Of a DNA stretch of 64,000 nt, positions 11,236-21,859 are shown piece by piece. The notes beneath the pieces are model-generated. The model did not search any database. It saw nothing but the letters and a program-made list of their open reading frames with translations, and was not told the DNA's origin. This DNA is from Chamaecrista fasciculata (taxonomy: Eukaryota > Streptophyta > Magnoliopsida > Fabales > Fabaceae), in contig QANZ01054729.1 in assembly GCA_003254925.1 (NCBI GenBank), forward strand, positions 60,363 to 124,362. Direction: 5' to 3'. How positions within the stretch are numbered: the first letter of the stretch is position 1; every line of letters begins with the position of its first letter. Both the position numbers and the translations under genes were made by a program.

Positions 11236-13610
11236 TTTTTTTTTTTTTTTTTCGTGAAAAGGAACAATAACATTAACAAAACAGGTTCATAATACATCTC
11301 ATCCAACGCCAACAATGCGTGGGTAACTTAAGCCCATACAATCAACTAGTGTCGTAGCACTCAAAAAAGCGGGCATAACATCAAAAACAACATACTCAGT
11401 CTTAGAGTTTCTAGCAAAGACAGCAAGCTTATCAGCAGCCTGGTTGCCTTCACGCAGCACATGAATCACTTTAAAGTCACTAAACTCGGCGAGCTTTGAC
11501 TTGCAAATATTGATTAAGGATGCATAATGATGAGAAGAAGAAGAAATCTCACAGTTTAGAAGCGGAACAGCAGTTGAACAATCTGATTCAATAACAATGG
11601 GATCAAGATTTTCTTCTCTAGCTAATGTAATGCCTAACAAGATAGCCCACAACTCAGCTAACAAACTGTTACCATAACCAATGAAGCATGCAAAACCTTT
11701 AAGCCACTTCCCATGATCATTCCTCAAAACGCCACCAGCAGCAATGTCACCATAGCCATGCTCAACTCCAAGGCAAGAACCATCCGTGTTAAGCTTGAAC
11801 CATCCTTCTTGAGGAGGTTTCCAAGAAACTAACACCTCCTGAGAAGCTTTTTTAGAGACAGCAGCCCCCGCCAGAAAAAACCATTCAGCAGCTTGAGAGA
11901 AAGCATTTGAAACCGCAAGGGGAGCAAAGAAAGTTGCAGCTTGGAAAACTTTTTGGTTTCTAGTACACCAAATGTTCCACAACACATAGATGAAAAGAGT
12001 ACCATGAGGAATACATCTGAAAGCAATCTTAGCACAAGAGGCATTTAACTTCATCCAAGTGAAAAAATCGTCATGCGGGATTAGGAAAGGAGACAAACCA
12101 GCAGCATCCCAGATTAAACTAACCAAGGAGCAATCTTTGAAGGCATGAGAGAAGGATTCCTCTTCTTGACTACAAAGGGGACAAATAGAACAAATGTTAA
12201 GGCCTCTTTTAGCAAGAACAGAGTTAAGAGGAAGAGCCTCATGAACAGATTTCCAAACAAAGAATTTCCTCCTAATATGGCACTTGGACTTCCAAACCCA
12301 ATCAAAATTTTTAACATTAAGAATAGGAGGAGAAACAGAATTCTGGACAGCTATAATATATGCAGAAGAAAGGTCAAAATGTCCATTTAAATTAGCAGAC
12401 GAAACTTTAGAGTCGAGAGAATTAGCATGACAATTAATAGGGATGGCAGATATGGAATTTCTGATGTGAGGGGGCAGATCGAAAGAAATTAAGCTCCAAT
12501 TCCAAACCCTATAATCTACACAAACATCAGCAACTTTGAGATTTATCTCATGAGAGGAAAGAGGACCATGAATAACATGCCTAAGGGGACCCAAGAAACA
12601 CCAACAGTCTTCCCAAAACAAGGTGTTAACACCAGAATTTAAAGAAATATAAGAACCCTTTTTGACAATATCAGCCCCAAGAATCAAACCTTTCCCTAAC
12701 ATAGAAGAAGCACAAGACTTAAGAGAAAGTCTATGGTTGCAAATGACAGCCCAAGGTTTCTGAGGTTCAAGGTAAGCAAACCAACAAAGCTTAGAAAAGA
12801 AAGCAACATTTCTAGCATGAAAAGAAGGGATACCAAGACCTCCACGGTCTTTACTCAAACAGATTTTATCCCAACCCACCAAGTGCATCTTCTTAGAGTT
12901 CTCCAAATCCCCCAAAAAAAAAAATCCGGAATCTCTTTCTCTAAGGCATAATAGACAGTTTTTGGAAACAACAAGCCTTGCATGAAGTAAGATGCTTTAG
13001 CCACAATCACAGAATTAATGAGAGTAGTTTTCCCGGCTAACGACAGATGTTTAGATTTCCACACTTGAAGATCAGCAAGAATTTTTTCTTTAATAACTCT
13101 AAAATCCTTTATCCTAGATGAAACATCAAGAGGAAACCCAAGATAAGTGCCAAGAGAAGAAAGTGACCGAATATTAAGGATAGATTATGTTCTCTGAATG
13201 TCAACAGAAGTAGAGTTTTTGGAAAACCACAAGGAAGACTTATCGAAGTTTACCACAAGGTCAGAAATAGCAAGGAACTGATTTAAACACCTATTTAAAG
13301 CTTCAATGCTCGACTTATCAGTTCTGGAGAATAAGAGAACATCGTTAGCAAAAAGAAGATGCGAGAATGACAGATTATTAATCTTGAATGGAATCCATGC
13401 ACCATCCTCCACTTTCTTATGGATTAAAGAAGAGAAGACTTCCATACAGAGAATGAAAAGATAAGGGGACAAAGGGTCTCCTTGTCTTAAACCACACTTG
13501 GGAGTAAAGGGACCAGATGGAGAACCATTAATAAGGACCGAATGGTTAATCGTAGACACACAATTCATGATTAAATTGACCCACTTATTAGAGAAGTGGA
13601 AATGTTAGTT
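11236..13610 (-). mobile_element. LINE (L1-type), 5'-truncated and disabled
   Basis: It reads on the minus strand from about 13610 to a poly(A) tail, seen as T18 at about 11236-11253. RT residues remain in 13568-13185 (CGLRQGDPLSPYLF), but the YADD box reads FAND. Two lesions break the frame: a TAA at 13187-13185 and a frameshift at the A11 run 12914-12924. Downstream, 538 codons (12915-11299) stay open. They include a zf-RVT region (CSICPLCSQEEESFSHAFKDC) and an RNase H domain with D378, E421, D445 and D495 all present in good context (NTDGSC, LLAELWA, IESDCS, GNQAADKLA). The 5' end lies next to a hAT MITE. It is a dead copy. Confidence 0.88.
11299..12915 (-). pseudogene. LINE ORF2 C-terminal part: zf-RVT and RNase H
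   Basis: This 538-codon frame is the largest intact part of the broken LINE. The start at 12915 is not a real initiation site; the true protein would enter from the RT frame upstream, separated by the A11 frameshift. A Cys/His cluster lies at about residues 242-262, and an RNase H (RVT_3-type) domain with four acidic catalytic residues at about 370-500. RNase H removes RNA from RNA-DNA hybrids during target-primed reverse transcription. Confidence 0.8.
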
Positions 13611-13615
13611 GTGAG

Positions 13616-14120
13616 CAGAGTTATAAAAATCGGACCGGACTGGTTGAACCGCGAACCGGTCAGTGGTCTGGTCTGAGTTGAGCACAAAACCGGGCAAGCT
13701 CAAAATCGGTCAAGAACCGCCTGAATCGGTCAAAAATCGGGAAAACCGCCTTGAACCGGCCGGTTTTGAGGTTGAACCGGTTCAGTTTTTTTCTATTTTT
13801 TTTTTTTACTTTTTATTGATTAAAATGATGTTATTTTAATGAAATTTGTTTCTTATTATGTTTAGACTCAAAATAATACGTTATTTAATAGTTTTTACTT
13901 CAAAATTTGATTTTTTATCCTCCTAATTAATCACTTTCTTACTCAATCCAGCTTAAATTTAAAGAGTTTATTATATATTTTTATTATATTAAACTAAATA
14001 TATTATTTTTTATTTATTTAATTATTAACGGTCCGACCCCAGTTGAACTCCGGTTAAACTATTGAACCTTAAATCGCTGTTTTGGCCGGTTCAATGACCG
14101 GTTCGATTTTAATAACTTTT
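13616..14120. mobile_element. hAT-type MITE with GGACCGG-rich arms
   Basis: The left end CAGAGTTATAAAAATCGGACCGG is mirrored by the right end CCGGTTCGATTTTAATAACT. Arms are rich in ACCGG/CCGGT motifs, as in the better preserved copy at 19434-19913. The 8-bp target duplication is eroded (TTGTGA shared on both sides). It abuts the truncated 5' end of the LINE. Confidence 0.65.
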
Positions 14121-14581
14121 TGTGAAACATGATAACACAGTGGTCCGAAAACAATAAGGCGAAGTTTGTATAGAGTGGGACCCACTGGGATGATATTCCC
14201 AATAATTTCCACCGATGCCACGTGTACGGGTGATGCATTAATAAGAGTATAATTGTTGGTCAGAGCAGGAATTTTGAATTAATTGATTAATTAATTATTT
14301 AATAATAATAATATAATAATAATAATCATAATATTCAACTTTTTGATCTAGGCACATGTGAGACCTCGTGAGCCGTGACAGTCCTTGGCTCCGATTCTAT
14401 CAATGTCAGTGACAACATTTTTAATTTTTAATTTTTTTTTAATTTTGTTTTTAGCCCAAGTCGGTGAGAAGAAATTGAAAATACCCAAAAATAAATATAA
14501 TAATAGGGCTGCTAAATAAATTTTAGATCAATTCAAATATGAGTGAGGTAGTATAATTTTGGACTCTGACTTAAATATAAG
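14121..14581. other. Intergenic, no gene recognised
   Basis: AT-rich with an (AAT/ATA)n patch at 14300-14335. I see no coding frame, terminal repeats or RNA gene. Confidence 0.4.
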
Positions 14582-14590
14582 TTTGTATTA

Positions 14591-15098
14591 AGGTTAAAGA
14601 GTCAATTTGGTCCTAAATGTATGTCTTAATATTTATTTTGGTCCATTATATTTTAAAATGTTCAATTTGGTCCTAAATATTTGCAAAATGTTTTATTTTG
14701 GTCCCAGCTATTGAATATGACTTGTTTAAAGTTCAAAAATGACGAGTTTAGAGTTACGTATTGTTCTCGAAGAGTACTTTCTCTATCTAGTTGGGGCCGT
14801 CAACAAATGACGTCAAATCAGTCCTAAAAGTAGACCTTTCGTTTTATGGTCAAACAAGCAAAGTTGATTATATTTCTCTCGTTTCAAATTCAAATGCGAC
14901 AAATTCAGAGTTATGAGTTCCTCTTAACAAGTACTTTGAAATTGAAATGAGAGACGAGAGAAATATGACTAAATTCAATAATTTGGGACCAAAATGAATC
15001 ATTTTGCCAACATTTAGGATCAATTTGAACATTTTGAAATATAATGGACCAAAATGAACATTAGGGAATACATTTAGGACCAAAATGAACCTTTGACC
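14591..15098. mobile_element. Mutator-type MITE, 508 bp, with perfect 9-bp target duplication
   Basis: Flanked by TTTGTATTA at 14582-14590 and 15099-15107. Terminal inverted repeats of roughly 130 bp begin GGTTAAAGAGTCAATTTGG (after one A) and end CATTTAGGACC...CTTTGACC. The 9-bp duplication and long TIRs are diagnostic of the Mutator superfamily. It has no coding capacity. It shares its internal core with copies at 2.2, 16.3, 35.6 and 52.1 kb. Confidence 0.85.
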
Positions 15099-15158
15099 TT
15101 TGTATTAAAATCAATTATTATATTCAAATTTATTGGATAGTCTAATTTCTTTATTTAG

Positions 15159-15520
15159 AGATGACAATAGATAGATATCTAAAAATAATAGATATAAAAT
15201 ATAATATTTTAATTCAAAAATTAGAAATATACAATATTTGATATAAAATATTTGTTAATAAAAATTATATAAAATTTAATTAAAATATTTATATTATAAG
15301 ATATCAGATACTAGATGCTTTAATAAACTATTCATTTCGGACGAACATTGAATAATTAAAGTAATATTCGTATCCATTTAATATATGATAATTATTTATT
15401 TTTTATTACATGTACTTTATCTGATATCTAGTATCTGATAAATATTATATATTTTTTACAGGTGAATTTAGACAAATATTCTGAATACCCGTCCAAATGA
15501 CCATCTCTACCCATACTCAG
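15159..15520. mobile_element. MITE with 'gatatcc' interior (degenerate)
   Basis: The left end AGAGATGACAATAGATAG is the rough inverse of the right end CCCGTCCAAATGACCATCTCT. The interior contains variants of 'ttcatttcggacgaa' and 'ctgatatctagtatctg'. A related copy lies at about 47521-47705 inside a nested MITE. Superfamily not determined. Confidence 0.5.
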
Positions 15521-17507
15521 TCTAAGATTTGAAAAAAATATTAAACTGAATTATTTTTCTATTCATGTAAAATATTTTTATCAACTTTTAAATAAAAATA
15601 AAAAATAAATATGAATATTATTATATTATTTCAATATATATGACATATTTTATATTTTATCTTTATAATTTAATATTTTGTAAATACATAAAATTTAAAA
15701 ATTATCGTATATATATAAATAAATATATATTATTATCAATAGAGTACAATTAAGGTACTTCAGTATCTGAATCTAAATTTGTTATAATTAGACTCAGTCT
15801 CAAATCTAGACTCATACAAATACCCCGAACCTAAACTCAGCAAAATAAAATTTCAAAATGAGTATTTTGATTCGTTCTAGATACATGTTAACCCATTATT
15901 AAGATCAAAATCAGTATATGCTTTATTATTAGAAGTATGTTAGTTTTTCAGGCTAAAAAAAGAAAAAAAAAAGTATGTTAGTTTTGTTACATATATATTA
16001 TTGGTAAAGTAAGTGAAATCATATAACAAACTTTATGTAAATAAAAAACTTAGTTTGAAAGATTTGGTCCAGTTAAAGTATGTTTATAGAAATTGACCAT
16101 GTTTTGATTAGTGATGTGGTTGGTTCTTATTTTAATTCTCTTCTACTTTATTGTAAAAGAATCAATTAAATTTAATTCAGTCAAACCTAAGGCGAAGTTG
16201 AATGGCCATCCATATTTATGGTATAGATACTCAAATGGTTTCAAAGGATTTAAAATTGAATAATAAATAACTTGGGTCAACTATTTAATTTATTTTGCTT
16301 TTAAATATTTTAAAATGTTTAAACTGGTCTTAAATATTGTTATTTAATTTCATTTTGATCTCAAACTACTGACTATGGTCATATCTCTATCGTTTTCAAG
16401 TTTGAAAATGACGAGTCCAGAGCTACATATTACTTTTTATAAGTACTTTTTTCTAATTCAGTTTGGACTGTCAATAAACGAGGTCAAATCGAGTCCCGAA
16501 GTTGAATAATTCATTTCACAGTCAAATAAGTAAAGTTGATCATATAGAACCAAACATATTAGATGACAACCAAAGTCATTCAATCAATCCAGTTATTTTG
16601 AGATAACCGAACCAATTCAAATTGACTTCATTAAGTTTGGATTTAATCTTAGTCAGTTTTCTATATAATTATTAAGGTAAAATCTGAAAAATAAAAAATA
16701 TATAATAATTCAAAAAATATAAGAAACTGTGAAGTGTAATCAAGGATGGAAATTGAAGATGAAGCGAAGTGTGAAATAAAGAATGACTCAACTTTGAATG
16801 TGTGTGAGTGACGGCTAAAAAAAATGAGAAATGAGAAAATTTGGGTGAGAGATAGAGATTTTTTTTATTTAACATAATATTTAATTTTTACTCACTAATT
16901 TTTGACATTTTTTCTTTTTAATTTGATCATTACATAAAAAAATATATGTTTTTAAACCGTTCAAACTGAATCGCTTAAACTATTGTTTATTCATTTTGTT
17001 TGGTTAACCCATTTTTTCAATCAATATATTAAGAACTATTTCAAACACATGTAAGAGAATTAATTTAAAATATTATTAAAAAACATAATTATTGGATCCA
17101 ACTGGACCAGTTCAAACAAAAACATGGCCAATTCACTCAACTAGCCCAGTGAAACGACCCACTATTGGTGTGACTGGTCTCACTCTGACCTCACCTTTTT
17201 TTCTTTTTGGCCTTCAATGGACTTGACCTGGCCTGTCCAAACCCGATGGACTGGGTCCGACTCATCTTGGCTTGATGAACTTGGTCCAGTTTGGCTTGAT
17301 GGATTCGGGCCAGGCAGGTTAGATGGACCCTATTCGGCTCAGACCTGTCCGAACAAGCTCGATCCATTTTGAGGTGACCTGACGGGGTAGGATCATGTTT
17401 GGCTCGACCCGATGAGCCTAACCTGGTCTGATTATGTTGGTTGATTCAATCCAGCCCGACTTAGCCCGACTTATCTCGACCCGACCAACATGTATATATA
17501 TATACTA
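15521..17507. other. AT-rich intergenic region with element remnants
   Basis: No gene seen. At about 16255-16545 there is a partial copy of the MITE core found at 14.6 kb. At about 17160-17490 base composition shifts to C/G-rich, degenerate repetition of motifs like 'gacccgatgga' and 'ggcttgatgaacttgg'; this looks like an old TIR element or decayed satellite. Confidence 0.45.
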
Positions 17508-17545
17508 GGGGCTTGGCGTGCCCTAAAGGGCACGCCAATATGCAT
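17508..17545 (-). mobile_element. Possible Helitron 3' terminus
   Basis: On the minus strand a perfect 12-bp hairpin (TTGGCGTGCCCT / AGGGCACGCCAA, 2-nt loop) is followed by GCCCCTAGT. A GC-rich hairpin a few bases before CTRR is the hallmark of Helitron 3' ends. The element would extend rightwards on the plus coordinate; I could not locate the matching 5' TC end. Confidence 0.5.
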
Positions 17546-18440
17546 GTAACGTTTGAATTGATTTAAAGTTGAAGATTATATTAAGTTTTTATATTGATAA
17601 AATAGTAACTTTGGGATCAATTTGAGAAATTATACAAATATGTAAGACTCATCTAAAATAAATAAAATATTTAGGACCAATTTGAAATTACCTCATATGG
17701 GAGAGTGAGTGGGTAGAGAGAGTGGTATTTTTTTTTCTTTTTTAATTTTTTAATTCACTATTTTTGACCAACCATAAGGGGTGGAGCCATATAATATCCT
17801 TTTCTTTTTGGCATTTTATGTTAATATCATAAATAAAAATAGACTTTTCTCTTAAAATAAAAAAGTATATTATATATACAAATATATTATACATAATTTT
17901 ATATAATACTCGATATGATCGAGTAATTTCTTGTTCTTCAATCTTTGTTCTTCAATACCTGTTTGACAAAAAGAAAAAAAAAAATTTCATTATTTCTCAA
18001 TAATAAAAAAAACAAATGTCAAAAATACATCATATAAACTTATCAAAATAAAACTTTTATTAATAAAAAAAATTATTAATAATGCGAACTGACATCAATA
18101 GTCAAAGTACTTAAGATAAGAATGTTAAGATAGCCAAAGTACACAGTTCATGAACAACCCTTAATCCTCCTCCCAAATCTCAAGTACTTAAATTAGTAAA
18201 ATCAATAGCCAGAGTACTTAAATAAGAATGTCAAGATAGCAAATACCAAAAAATTCAAACAAGCAAGCCATAATTTATGAATTAGGAGTTTGCAATCCTA
18301 GTTTACTATATTTTGGCCAATATATATATATAGGGAACATGATTACTTAAGTAATAACTTTTAGTTGCACTCAATTAATGGACTGACTCCACAAAAATAT
18401 ATGAATTTATTCGTATTCTTCAATTTACATAATACAATCT
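17546..18440. other. Intergenic, no gene recognised
   Basis: AT-rich. It may be the body of the Helitron whose 3' end is at 17508. There are no coding frames of note. Confidence 0.35.
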
Positions 18441-19291
18441 TGTTACTTTCTTATCTGAAAGTATCCAAATTCCATACCATGCCGTGAACTCATTGAGAAG
18501 ATTTGTATTTTATGACAATTCTTATGCTTATGTAGGTTATATACATGACTGTATGGAGGGAACATCCTTCTCAGCAAAAGGCAAAAAGAAAGGGATCTGC
18601 TACCATATCTTTCTAGGACATTCAGAAGCAATTTGGAAACCAAACCTGATTTCTCTTTACCCACCATCTTCATTTGGCAATGTTAAGGTTCTAGGCCTTC
18701 CATCAACCGGAGTTCTGGGACAATGGCCATAAAAAGATTTTCCATTTTCATTTGTCTATCATACAGACAAGAGTTTGATGAGACAAATAAGAAAAGCAGA
18801 CATACTAAAATTTGCTGTGTATATTTACAATAACTTGAGTTGCTACAAGTTTATAGTACAAGAATCATGTGCTTCTTTTAATTGATATTGGATTTTGAAA
18901 AGCATTACCAAAATAAGTTTTACAAAGTACAACTTTAGAACAATTTGATACTAGCGAGTAAGGTAAGAAAGATTAAAAAAGGAGTATAATTTCACATTTT
19001 ATCAAATTATAATTAACATTCTAGTTAGCATAGCATACATACATAAAACCAATGAACTGCAAATACCAGAACTTGATGTGGGGTTCATTAAATGTTGCTT
19101 TTCTTGTTTTATTTAACTGTCAATAATACTCTTGTCAGTTTGTGCATAGCGAGCAGTAATAATGCACAAAGAAATTATAATATACATGTCCGTCATTCTA
19201 TCATAAACATGTCTTTACATCACTAAACAGTAAACACTCAAGATGGGCCGTCATACAGTTAAATAACATATTCAGATTGAAAATAACTTAC

Positions 19292-19421
19292 AGAAATTGA
19301 TGCAAATGCAGAAGGATATGTCATGAAGGCACATCCACAGATTAAACTAAGCTGCTCTTTGACTGAATGAATGAGTTCGGCCAGCCATCCTGGATTGCTT
19401 CCACCAAAAGTGGGACACACA
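19292..19421 (-). CDS. Internal exon of an unidentified protein
   Basis: Bounded by an acceptor (ATGGGCAG) and a strong donor (ATTTCT then GTAAGT) on the minus strand. One frame is open and protein-like: it contains PTFGGSNPGWLAELIHSVK and CGCAFMTYPSAFASIS. The other sense frame that I translated has a stop (TAG). I cannot assign a family. A hAT MITE has inserted only a few bases upstream of the acceptor, so splicing here is in doubt. Confidence 0.5.
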
Positions 19422-19433
19422 CTGCCCATAAAT

Positions 19434-19913
19434 CAGTGATGTGAAAACGGGACCGGACCGGCCGGTCGGACCGGTTGGACCGCTACCCGAAGACACAAGC
19501 GAGTTGGTTCAACCATTTGAACCAGAATGATGGTTGGACCGGAAATAACCGGAAAACCAGAACCAACCGCTGGACCGGACCGGCGGTTCTCAATTTTTTT
19601 TACAAAAAATCGTTTTGAGCCTTGTAAGGATCGAACCCATGCCCTTTCTTCACACTCCCAGCGCCTTTACCATCCCAACTGTGAGGCTCTGTTAGCTTTC
19701 ACTTACCAATTGTTTTACTTATCTAATAAATTAATAGATTTAATGCATCTCTTAGACCCAAAAAAAAAATATAGAGGGTTTATATTTAATATATTAAAAA
19801 TAATTATTTATTACGTCATCCGGTCCAAACATCCGGTCCGACCGATTCAACCGATCCGACCGTGAACCGAACACTTGTCCGAGTCTTTGTTCGATTCGGT
19901 TATGACAACACTG
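19434..19913. mobile_element. hAT MITE, 480 bp, with perfect 8-bp target duplication
   Basis: CCATAAAT flanks both sides (19426-19433 and 19914-19921). The ends are CAGTGATGTGAAAACGGGACCGG and CGGTTATGACAACACTG, matching hAT-type CAGTGNTGTCA termini, and the arms are full of GGACCGG/CCGGT. On the minus strand the middle (about 19605-19695) holds GTTGGGATGGTAAAGGCGCTGG and, further on, GGTTCGATCC, resembling tRNA boxes A and B. It lies immediately upstream, in the minus sense, of the exon at 19292-19421. Confidence 0.88.
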
Positions 19914-20159
19914 CCATAAATAGAAGATCAAAAGATGATAAGCACATATGCAACAAGCAAAGTACAATTTGACATGCAAGATTTAGAAAGATTAATGAAT
20001 AGCTAAGAAAACTTGTAGTAGAGGCCTGAGAAGAATTACCAGTTAGTAATTGAAATATCTGAAAGGAGGAATTAAAAGGAATTTTTTGTTTATTCAAAAC
20101 TCACTTCTATTTAAAAATTTGAGAAAACGTCACAATTCAATAACAGTGCAACAGTTAAT

Positions 20160-20240
20160 ACAAATAATAGAAACTCTGTTATCAATATTACTGTACATCC
20201 AATATTACAAATAATAGAAACTCTGTTATCAATATTACTC
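20160..20240. repeat. Short tandem duplication
   Basis: The stretch ACAAATAATAGAAACTCTGT to ATCAATATTACT at about 20160-20190 recurs at about 20208-20239, with a 17-bp spacer. Confidence 0.7.
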
Positions 20241-21234
20241 TAATTCATAAACCAAACCTGACATACTTCATTGTTAATTCTATTTCTTGTTTTCAGAATG
20301 TTCTGGATTGAGTAATAACCAACAAGTTAAGTAGCTCTCATCACAGATTTGTTACCCATGATACTGAGATTTTGCAATAGGATCTATATAAATATATAGG
20401 AGGAGGGTTAGGATATATGATATATAGAATATGTATTATCACAAGGCTTCTTTAATTTATCATGTGTTATATCATATACAGCATTATTATTAATAGTACC
20501 TCCTCCACAAATATTCTAGACTGAGCTATGTAGCCCACTGCAACATGACAAAACCTGATCATTGTGTGATATAACGTGTAGACTGTGTAGTTTTCTTTGG
20601 TTTTATCTTAGTTCATGTGGGGATCCTTTCTTATTTTTACTGATTCTCCAATTCTCTGAGTCATAATGGTGCTTGGTCCCGTCAAAATACTTAAAACAAT
20701 TTAACATATGCTCTATGGCGGAGGAAAACAAGGATTTTAACTGCAGATTCATTGAGATATGTAAAACTTTGAACCCAATAATGGTCCAACATATGATAAT
20801 GCTAAGAGCAGCCAATACTGTCAAAGCCTAATGCTTCTATCTCAAACATTAAGCTCCTAACACTTAATTCTAACCCTCTTCTGCGCACAAATTCAGCATT
20901 TAGTCAAACACAGTCGTAAAAGCAGATCTAGCGTTCAGTGAAATTGAAAATCATACACTAAACAAGGAAAAACCAGCAACGGAGACAGTAATCACCCTAA
21001 TGATCTGAACATAGCCAGAAAGACAATGCACACAGAGGTTGGACGAGGTGAAAAGAAGTAATACCTCAAGCCAACGCTTCCAGAAATGTATGACGACGGC
21101 AGCAGATGCGACGGAGAGATGGCCGGAGAATGGAGAGTCTACGGCGACGGATAGGGTAGCAGAGTGGAAGAGAATTGACACAAGAGGAGGCAGAAATCGC
21201 AAGCGAGAAGAGTGAATTGAGATCAGATAGGGAT

Positions 21235-21440
21235 TTTAAAATGAGGGTAATTTAGTAAATTTCCCTCTAAAATCCCCTGAAATACCCCAAATCGGGGTAT
21301 TTCAGGAAAATAAATCCCCTGAAATCCTCCCTCATCCTCTCTTATCTCCTCCTTGATTATCTCTCTCCCCAAACAAGGGGGAGAGTTCTCCAATCTCTCC
21401 CCTCCCATTCTCCCCCAAACTCCCCAATCCAAACAAGCCC
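21235..21440. mobile_element. Harbinger-like MITE remnant
   Basis: On the minus strand it starts GGGCTTGTTTGGATTGGGG, the typical opening of plant PIF/Harbinger-type MITEs. It is followed by runs of CCCCAAAC/GGGGGAG and a hairpin (TGAAATACCCC / GGGGTATTTCA at about 21279-21303). The opposite end is not distinguishable from the neighbouring gene leader. Confidence 0.45.
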
Positions 21441-21859
21441 TAAGAGTATAGAGTAATCAGTAAACATACAAGTTAGTCACTAAAAGATACACGAATTATT
21501 AACCAAATTCCTGAAAGTCTAATTTATACACTTTAATTTTTAAAAGTTGTAGAATAAATACAATATAGTCCTTCTGTCCTAAACTTTGGTCCTTGTAATA
21601 ATATGGATCAGAATGACTAAATTGTATTTACCTTATAAATTTTAGACACTAAAATGTGTAAACTAGAGTTTTAAGATTTGAGTTGTCAACTCATACATCT
21701 TGCAATGACCATCTTGTATGTATACTCTAGAATAAATCAGCTAGTGTTCAAAAACACTACAAAAATTGCATCTCCTTTTCCATCATGAGTATTTCAGCTC
21801 TTAATATTACTGCAACTTCTCTGAGATTGATTCCCTCAAAGGAAAAAATGAACCTTATC
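21441..21859. other. 3' flank of the PPR gene
   Basis: Non-coding. Immediately downstream of the stop the minus strand still reads DKVHFF and GNQSQRS after interruptions, relics of the usual PPR E+ region. Beyond that, 'tttggtcc' and its inverse suggest a small decayed MITE at about 21540-21670. Confidence 0.5.

Larger units (their letters stand above)
18440..21235 (-). other. Unidentified multi-exon gene or gene relic
   Basis: I do not recognise the product. On the minus strand, 21235-21068 reads as a CT-rich leader (CATCTCTCCGTCGCATCTGC) ending in TTGAG then GTATTAC, a plausible first exon and donor. The convincing exon is 19292-19421. The rest is low-complexity intronic sequence with a hAT MITE. 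Near 18440-18760 some frames stay open on both strands (82 codons plus, 76 minus) without known motifs; this may be a 3' UTR. It could be a live gene, a relic, or two unrelated pieces. Confidence 0.35.

Noticed and set aside
20951..21202. 83-codon protein on the minus strand
   Set aside because: More like a leader exon followed by an intron; hydrophobic text arises from CTT/GTC-rich sequence and crosses a likely donor at 21067.
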